From assembly GCA_035516255.1 (NCBI GenBank), contig DATJAL010000040.1, positions 42,365 to 106,364 of the forward strand: a DNA stretch of 64,000 bases, in the 5' to 3' direction. Shown here in pieces: positions 60,096 to 64,000 of this stretch. The stretch's first letter is position 1. Each line of letters opens with the position of its first letter. Below the pieces are notes generated by a model. The model searched no databases. It saw nothing but the letters and a program-made list of their open reading frames with translations, and was not told where the DNA came from. Position numbers and translations under genes: made by a program. This stretch comes from Chitinivibrionales bacterium. Lineage in GTDB: Bacteria > Fibrobacterota > Chitinivibrionia > Chitinivibrionales > FEN-1185.

Positions 60096-61691
60096 ATGGT
60101 TTTAAAAATGGTATCGAAAACAATTTTAATTATAAGTTTTTTGACCACTTTCTCTATTTATGCTGTTGAACCCTCTGACGTTTCGAAGTTGGAAACTTTT
60201 GAAAATCAAAAAATAAATCCAAACACCTATAGCTCTTCTGCCCACGCCTTTAGTTCTCCTCCCGATCTTATTAATTCAATCAATCCCGATCAATATTTTA
60301 TTGGCGGAGGCGATGTTTTTTTCATTTCGGTCATTGGGAATTCATCGATCCAATATACCGGAACAGTCAATCAGCAATGCGAATTATATGTTCCCGCATT
60401 AGGCATCATTAAGCTGGGGAAAATGTCCCTCGCCGAAGCAAAAAAACAAATTGCTAACTATGTTCAAGTGAAATTAAAAAAAGCCAACAATATTTACGTT
60501 GAATTAATAGAAATAAAAAAAGTAGCTGTTTCAATAAACGGCGCAGTTGCCAATCCCGGGACTTATTCTTTTTCCGGAGCCTTTAGGCTGCTTGATGCCC
60601 TTCGCGCGGCCAACAACGGCGCCTTGCCTTCTTATAACGATTGTAACTATCGGGAAGTAGTATACATGACAAGTGATAGCATTGAAGCGATTGATTTATT
60701 CGAATATTTATTGAAAAATAATATTAGGTCAAACCCGTACCTTTATCCGGGCAGTAGTATAAATATCTCTTATGCCACTCGTCATGCAATAATCAACGCG
60801 CCAATAAAATCAATTGTTGGGGGATGGGTTCCGATAAAAGAAAAGGAGATTCTTTCCGAGCTTCTGTCCTTTTTCAAATTTGATGCCTCGGCTGACACGT
60901 CAAAGATTCTCTTTCAAAGCACCGCAGCCGACAACCAAAATTCCGCTCGTACCATCTCTTGGAATGATGCGGCTTCAATCCATTTACAAGACAGAGATAT
61001 TATTACGATTTTACAGAAGAAGAATTACTCTGTTATGCCTATGGCTTCCGTCACTGGTGAAGTCGCCAGTCCAGGTTCATTTCCAATGATAAGGGATTCG
61101 ACAACCGCAAAAGACCTATTAGAACTGGCTGGAGGGGTTACGGTCTATGGTGATAAAAGCCGGGCGGCGATTGTGCGGCACAGCAAAATCGAGGGGTCCG
61201 ATTCTGCGAAAATCCTGTCATTGTCAAAAATCCAAGCGATGGGAATTCGTCCGGAAATAAATGCGGGACTTTCAAAGATGACATTATTGGAGGATTATTC
61301 GATAATTGAATTGACAGAATCGAATTATTCAATAAAACTCTGCCCAAATGATAATATTGTAGTTCCGCGAAAGGACAATTTTGTTTATGTAAGTGGAAAC
61401 GTCAAGTTGCCCGGGGCATATGAATATCGTTCGGGCAAATCTTTTGTCTACTATATCAATTTGGCGGGAGGATATACCAATAAAGCGGACAGGACCAATG
61501 TTTTTGGAATCCGCAATTACAGTAACGTTTCGCAAATAATTGACCTCAGCCAAATCCGTTCTGCGGATATAATTGTGGTACCCGACTCCCAGGAGGCCAA
61601 ATTTTTAACGATAATATTATTACCTATCTTACAGACGGTCGCAACCATTATTTCCGTTGTTCTGGCGCTTTATACGGTTGCTCACCATTAA
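60096..61691 (+). CDS. Wza-like polysaccharide export protein
   Basis: 531 aa. Signal peptide (ILIISFLTTFSIYAV); no lipobox Cys, unlike E. coli Wza. The Poly_export segment (residues of about 67-150, YFIGGGDVFFISVIGNSS..., LGIIKLGKMSLAEAKKQI) is followed by SLBB domains (VAVSINGAVANPGTYSFSG; MASVTGEVASPGSFPMI; FVYVSGNVKLPGAYEYRSGKSF). It ends in a hydrophobic helix (IILLPILQTVATIISVVLAL), the outer-membrane-spanning part in Wza. It forms the outer-membrane exit of a capsule/EPS. Start uncertain (ATG 60096 or 60111). Confidence 0.88.
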   Translation: MVLKMVSKTILIISFLTTFSIYAVEPSDVSKLETFENQKINPNTYSSSAHAFSSPPDLINSINPDQYFIGGGDVFFISVIGNSSIQYTGTVNQQCELYVPALGIIKLGKMSLAEAKKQIANYVQVKLKKANNIYVELIEIKKVAVSINGAVANPGTYSFSGAFRLLDALRAANNGALPSYNDCNYREVVYMTSDSIEAIDLFEYLLKNNIRSNPYLYPGSSINISYATRHAIINAPIKSIVGGWVPIKEKEILSELLSFFKFDASADTSKILFQSTAADNQNSARTISWNDAASIHLQDRDIITILQKKNYSVMPMASVTGEVASPGSFPMIRDSTTAKDLLELAGGVTVYGDKSRAAIVRHSKIEGSDSAKILSLSKIQAMGIRPEINAGLSKMTLLEDYSIIELTESNYSIKLCPNDNIVVPRKDNFVYVSGNVKLPGAYEYRSGKSFVYYINLAGGYTNKADRTNVFGIRNYSNVSQIIDLSQIRSADIIVVPDSQEAKFLTIILLPILQTVATIISVVLALYTVAHH

Positions 61692-61725
61692 CTCTTAAAA
61701 TAGCACTCAGGATGGACCACTTTTC

Positions 61726-62901
61726 ATGGAAAATCGGATCAATATAGAGCCTTTCTTATTTGCTTTAGTTCGGCACAGAAATGCCATTCTGCTTCATTTC
61801 TTCATTATTGTAATTATCGCCTGGATCTATGCGTTTTTTATTGCAAAAAAAGAATACAAGGCTGAAATGGTTTTTTTACCGCCCATCAGTGAAAATTCCA
61901 TCACAAGCATTTTGCCCGGCCTTTCCCTTCCTTCAACGTCGACGTCGGATATCATGCCCGAGCAGATCACGACAATATTTTTAAGCATGTCCGTCAAACG
62001 AAAAATTATTGATAAATTTAATTTGTATGCCCATTATAAAATGGAAAAAAACCAAAACAAATTCGTCAACACCGCCAAAATTCTCGATAAAAGCCTTTTA
62101 TTGAATTCTGACGAAATAGGGACCTTTGGCTTTACCAAAACCATATCCTTTTCCTTGTGTGCATACCATACATCGCCCGACACGGCTTTTCAGATGGTTA
62201 GCTATGCATTTGACGTGCTCGATTCGGCCGTGCGGGCGATTTCGTCCGACCGGGCTCGACAGAACCGGGTGTTTATTGAAACGCAACTGGATAAAAACAA
62301 GTTAATTCTGGATAGCCTGCAGAAAGCATTACAAAAATTTCAAATCCAGAATAAAGCATATAATGTCCCGGAACAGATAAAGATGACGATCAAAGCATAC
62401 GCGGATGTCAAGGCCGCAGCGCTTGCCAACGAAATTAAAATAAAGGCGATCCATAATGAATTCAACGGAGAAACACCGGAAATTGTTTCTTTGCAAAAGA
62501 GCAACCTTGCATTACAACAAAAGCTTGCGCAAATTGAAACAAGTGAAAATCCGGAAGTAATGCCAAGTTTGGAGAATTCCACGAAATTGTTCCCGCAATA
62601 TGCCAATTTAATGCAGGACATAGAAGTTCAGGACCAGCTAATTCTATTTATTACCAGGGAACTGGAGCAGGCGAAAATAAAGGAAGCAAGAAACGTTTCC
62701 GGTCTTCAAATTTCAGATCCGCCTTTTGTCCCCGAATATAAGGCGCGGCCCAAAAGAATTGCAATAATGGCGGAAATGGCCGGCGTTTACATGCTGTTTG
62801 TTTTTTGTTTTTTTACATTGGGGGAATTTTACAAGATTTCCTTGAATAACAGTAAATTTCTTAAGGAATTCTTGCTTTCATTTAAAAGTCATTCCACATA
62901 A
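61726..62901 (+). CDS. Wzz-like chain-length determinant protein
   Basis: 391 aa. Two membrane helices (residues of about 20-40, AILLHFFIIVIIAWIYAFFI; near 345-365, MAGVYMLFVFCFFTLG) flank a large periplasmic domain with a long coiled coil (about 180-320). Proline-rich PPFVPEYKARPKRI before the last helix is the typical Wzz signature. No tyrosine-kinase domain is attached. It sets the length of the polymer made by the following Wzy-like gene. 34 bases after the Wza-like stop, same operon. Confidence 0.88.
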   Translation: MENRINIEPFLFALVRHRNAILLHFFIIVIIAWIYAFFIAKKEYKAEMVFLPPISENSITSILPGLSLPSTSTSDIMPEQITTIFLSMSVKRKIIDKFNLYAHYKMEKNQNKFVNTAKILDKSLLLNSDEIGTFGFTKTISFSLCAYHTSPDTAFQMVSYAFDVLDSAVRAISSDRARQNRVFIETQLDKNKLILDSLQKALQKFQIQNKAYNVPEQIKMTIKAYADVKAAALANEIKIKAIHNEFNGETPEIVSLQKSNLALQQKLAQIETSENPEVMPSLENSTKLFPQYANLMQDIEVQDQLILFITRELEQAKIKEARNVSGLQISDPPFVPEYKARPKRIAIMAEMAGVYMLFVFCFFTLGEFYKISLNNSKFLKEFLLSFKSHST

Positions 62902-62939
62902 TTGTAACCTCACCGGAATATTTCCTTAATAATTAAAAT

Positions 62940-64000
62940 ATGATTGCATCAAAAATTATGATGCTGTATGAAAGTTTCCGGATCAACGGGCTCCTTAAGC
63001 GGTTTTTTTGGTTTTTATTACCTTCCTCTTTTCTTTTCTTTTTGTTTATTTGCTTTCAAATCGGCAAACCTTTCCTTTCCCTTGTTCCGTGTATTGCTTT
63101 ACTTTTTCTTATTGCTTTCAATTATTTCGGGACCATTAAAACTCTTACCGCAGTTTCGATTTCGACATTTTTTATTTATTATGTGGAAGACCTCCCTATA
63201 CCAGGATTTATTACATTGGGTCCAACAGAAATACTAATTATAATTTGTTTTCTGTTTTTTCCCCTTTTTGTCCGCAAGGACATCTTGAATTTTATAAAAT
63301 TAATCCCGTATAAGAAAAGCATGTTCCTCCTTTTGTTTTCAATCCTATTAACGTCGGTCTACATTTTTTCAAAATCGAACAGCTATTTTGGGCGGGCTTC
63401 TTATGGAAATTCAAAAGTCGTCATTTTTATTTTAGGGTATGTCCTGGCATTCTATCTTCTTTACTATAATCATATTTCAATAAAGATGGTTTTTAATTGT
63501 CTAATAGCCGCAGGCATTTTATTTATAGCAGCGATCATCTTTTATTATTGGAAAAGTGGTAATCTAAACGGTATTATTACACAAAGGATTGGCACAGATA
63601 TCTCGATCCATCCAAACGCAATCGCCATGGCCCTGGACATGATATTTCCAATCGCCTTTTTTTCCGCATTGTATTATAAGAAAAACATGATAATAAAAGT
63701 AATGTTGTTTTTCTTTTCATTTTTATTTCTTGTCACTTTGTTCTTTACCTATTCTCGAGGCAGCTACTTTGGGTTGATGGCAATGGGAATATATTTATTT
63801 TTTAACAAAATTAAATTGTATAAGATCGTACTTTTTATAATAATCATCTTTTTATCGTTTACGTTTTTATATGAGGGCATACTTTATCGTTTTAATAAAC
63901 ACGACCCGGCAGTAATGGAATCCAATATCGAACGAGTGGCCCTTATGCAATCGGCATTTAAAATGATAAAAAACAATTATTTCATTTTCGGAAATGGGAT
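62940..64000 (+). CDS. O-antigen ligase/polymerase-like membrane protein, partial
   Basis: The frame from ATG 62940 stays open to the last base of the window (353 codons), so the end is missing. The product has at least nine hydrophobic helices, with a polar loop of the Wzy_C/WaaL type and the segment TYSRGSYFGL, which is the hallmark of O-antigen ligases and polymerases. It joins or polymerises lipid-linked repeats on the periplasmic side. Starts at 62958 or 62961 are alternatives; no ribosome binding site is clear. The Wzz gene is 38 bases upstream. Confidence 0.82.
   Translation, partial: MIASKIMMLYESFRINGLLKRFFWFLLPSSFLFFLFICFQIGKPFLSLVPCIALLFLIAFNYFGTIKTLTAVSISTFFIYYVEDLPIPGFITLGPTEILIIICFLFFPLFVRKDILNFIKLIPYKKSMFLLLFSILLTSVYIFSKSNSYFGRASYGNSKVVIFILGYVLAFYLLYYNHISIKMVFNCLIAAGILFIAAIIFYYWKSGNLNGIITQRIGTDISIHPNAIAMALDMIFPIAFFSALYYKKNMIIKVMLFFFSFLFLVTLFFTYSRGSYFGLMAMGIYLFFNKIKLYKIVLFIIIIFLSFTFLYEGILYRFNKHDPAVMESNIERVALMQSAFKMIKNNYFIFGNG

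Noticed and set aside
1..64000. tRNA or rRNA genes
   Set aside because: I looked for GTTCRANNC-type T-arms with CCA-proximal stems in the gaps and found none; no rRNA-like sequence either.

Overview
The window is a piece of a bacterial chromosome from a Gram-negative, LPS-making organism. The evidence is lptC, lptA, lptB, an LpxL-type acyltransferase, an MsbA-like exporter, an MCE/MlaD protein, several predicted outer-membrane barrels, and Wza/Wzz-type polysaccharide export genes. A secreted protein with a FlgD-like C-terminal tail, an eukaryote-like (IleS2-type) isoleucyl-tRNA synthetase and an HprK/HPr pair close to sigma-54 suggest the FCB group, perhaps a relative of Fibrobacterota. That placement is an inference from gene content, not from a database search.

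Layout. 0-9.9 kb: envelope proteins of unknown function, a DUF2089-type regulator with two small partners on the minus strand, a large peptidase-MA/propeller protein and a B12-binding radical SAM protein. 10-12.8 kb: an active ketosynthase, a partner with no catalytic residues, and a cupin. 13-17 kb: a diguanylate cyclase, an anaerobically regulated ferredoxin operon (FNR-like box centred at about -41.5), a small ferredoxin and rsmE. 17-27.8 kb: an MsbA-like exporter and two glycosyltransferase blocks, one on each strand, that face each other across a perfect terminator. 27.9-35.8 kb: yggS, divIVA, a DUF167 gene, purine nucleoside phosphorylase, ileS, an lpxL-like gene and lptC. 36.2-44.5 kb: a housekeeping run lptA-lptB-rpoN-lipA-hpf-hprK-MCE-ptsH, interrupted between lptB and rpoN by a minus-strand nucleotidyltransferase pair with its own duplicated operator. 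44.7-48.7 kb: threonine synthesis (hom, thrC and an ApgM-like candidate homoserine kinase). 48.9-50.9 kb: an undecaprenyl-phosphate sugar transferase and nikR. From about 50.9 kb to the end: a clearly AT-richer surface-polysaccharide island with glycosyltransferases, an epimerase, an ISL3-type insertion, a decayed IS481-like copy, Wza, Wzz and the start of an O-antigen ligase/polymerase that runs off the window.

How the genes fit together. LPS assembly is served by LpxL (acylation), MsbA-like flipping, LptC/A/B export and the glycosyltransferase blocks. The sugar transferase, the glycosyltransferases and Wza/Wzz/Wzy-like genes form a second, probably horizontally variable, polysaccharide route. 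HprK phosphorylates or dephosphorylates HPr at Ser46, and both genes are here. RpoN and HPF in the same run link this block to stress or nitrogen/carbon control. Hom, the ApgM-like protein and ThrC can form a complete aspartate-semialdehyde-to-threonine branch without a classical thrB.

Intergenic DNA is unusually structured. At least four repeat types recur: a GC-rich element of about 200 bp (four copies), a 62-bp element (two copies), arrays of degenerate 8-bp units in inverted arms (three clear loci, one half locus), and 7-bp arrays (two loci). I found no tRNA, rRNA or CRISPR array.
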